A stretch of 64,000 bases of DNA from Neobacillus terrae (GTDB lineage: Bacteria; Bacillota; Bacilli; Bacillales; Cytobacillaceae), in contig NZ_JAAOEO010000002.1 in the NCBI RefSeq assembly GCF_011393025.1, forward strand, positions 310,001-374,000. The letters are read 5' to 3'. Positions 63,917 to 64,000 of the stretch are shown here, in pieces (position 1 is the stretch's first letter; every line of letters starts with the position of its first letter). Below the pieces are notes generated by a model. That model saw only the letters and a program-made list of their open reading frames with translations, was not told where the DNA came from and did not search any database. Position numbers and translations under genes: made by a program.

Positions 63917-64000
63917 ATGAAAAAGCAAAACGGATACCATGTTGCCGTTGTTGGTGCAACTGGCGCGGTTGGACAGCAAATGATTCAAACATTGATGAAC
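63917..64000 (+). CDS. asd: Aspartate-semialdehyde dehydrogenase, 5' end only
   Basis: The first 28 codons are present before the window ends. MKKQNGYHVAVVGATGAVGQ includes the NADP-binding GATGAVG that opens Asd. The enzyme reduces aspartyl phosphate to the semialdehyde, feeding lysine, diaminopimelate, threonine and methionine. AAGGGG lies 8 bases before the ATG. In B. subtilis asd also follows spoVFB. The frame stays open upstream to a GTG at 63812, but the family starts near the ATG used here. Confidence 0.93.
   Translation, partial: MKKQNGYHVAVVGATGAVGQQMIQTLMN

Overview
The window reads as chromosome of a motile, endospore-forming, low-GC Gram-positive bacterium of the Bacillaceae. Gene order and protein sequences follow the Bacillus subtilis codV-to-asd region almost gene for gene. 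Shine-Dalgarno sites are strong (AGGAGG type), TTG/GTG starts are frequent, and dipicolinate synthase genes imply sporulation. The intergenic repeats resemble those I recall from Bacillus firmus-like genera, but genus and species cannot be fixed from sequence alone.

Layout, all genes on the + strand. (1) 1-3339: end of xerC (codV), then hslV, hslU and codY, closed by a strong terminator. (2) 3795-32750: the long fla/che operon. It holds rod and basal-body genes (flgB, flgC, fliE, fliF), the switch and export ATPase block (fliG, fliH, fliI, fliJ), motE-like, fliK, flgD, a TIGR02530-type gene, flgE, swrD, fliL, fliM, fliY and cheY. These are followed by the export gate (fliO, fliP, fliQ, fliR, flhB, flhA), flhF and flhG, the chemotaxis genes (cheB, cheA, cheW, cheC, cheD), sigD, an uncharacterised 105-residue gene and swrB. 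(3) 32900-43275: rpsB, tsf, pyrH, frr, uppS, cdsA, dxr, rasP and proS, covering translation, UMP kinase, and isoprenoid and phospholipid synthesis. (4) A small membrane protein gene and polC. (5) 48663-58847: the rimP, nusA, rnpM, rplGA, infB, ylxP, rbfA operon, then truB, ribF, rpsO and pnp. (6) 59058-end: ylxY, mlpA, ymxH, dpaA and dpaB (dipicolinate synthase, behind a sigma-K-like promoter) and the first 28 codons of asd.

The genes are ordinary core genes, and I found no new defence, mobile or biosynthetic system. The unusual material lies between the genes. At least three families of short non-coding repeats occupy gaps inside essential operons, some nested or tandem. Two copies of one family form a 144-bp inverted repeat (142 of 144 positions identical by my own base-by-base comparison) flanking a 3.1-kb segment that carries the 105-residue gene, swrB, rpsB and tsf. 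That segment could in principle invert. Other points are an 11-bp perfect hairpin between the only good Shine-Dalgarno site and the GTG start of swrD, a hairpin touching the fliF ribosome binding site, and a YlxY protein without the catalytic Asp pair of polysaccharide deacetylases.

No tRNA, rRNA, CRISPR array, insertion sequence with transposase, or prophage gene was seen.
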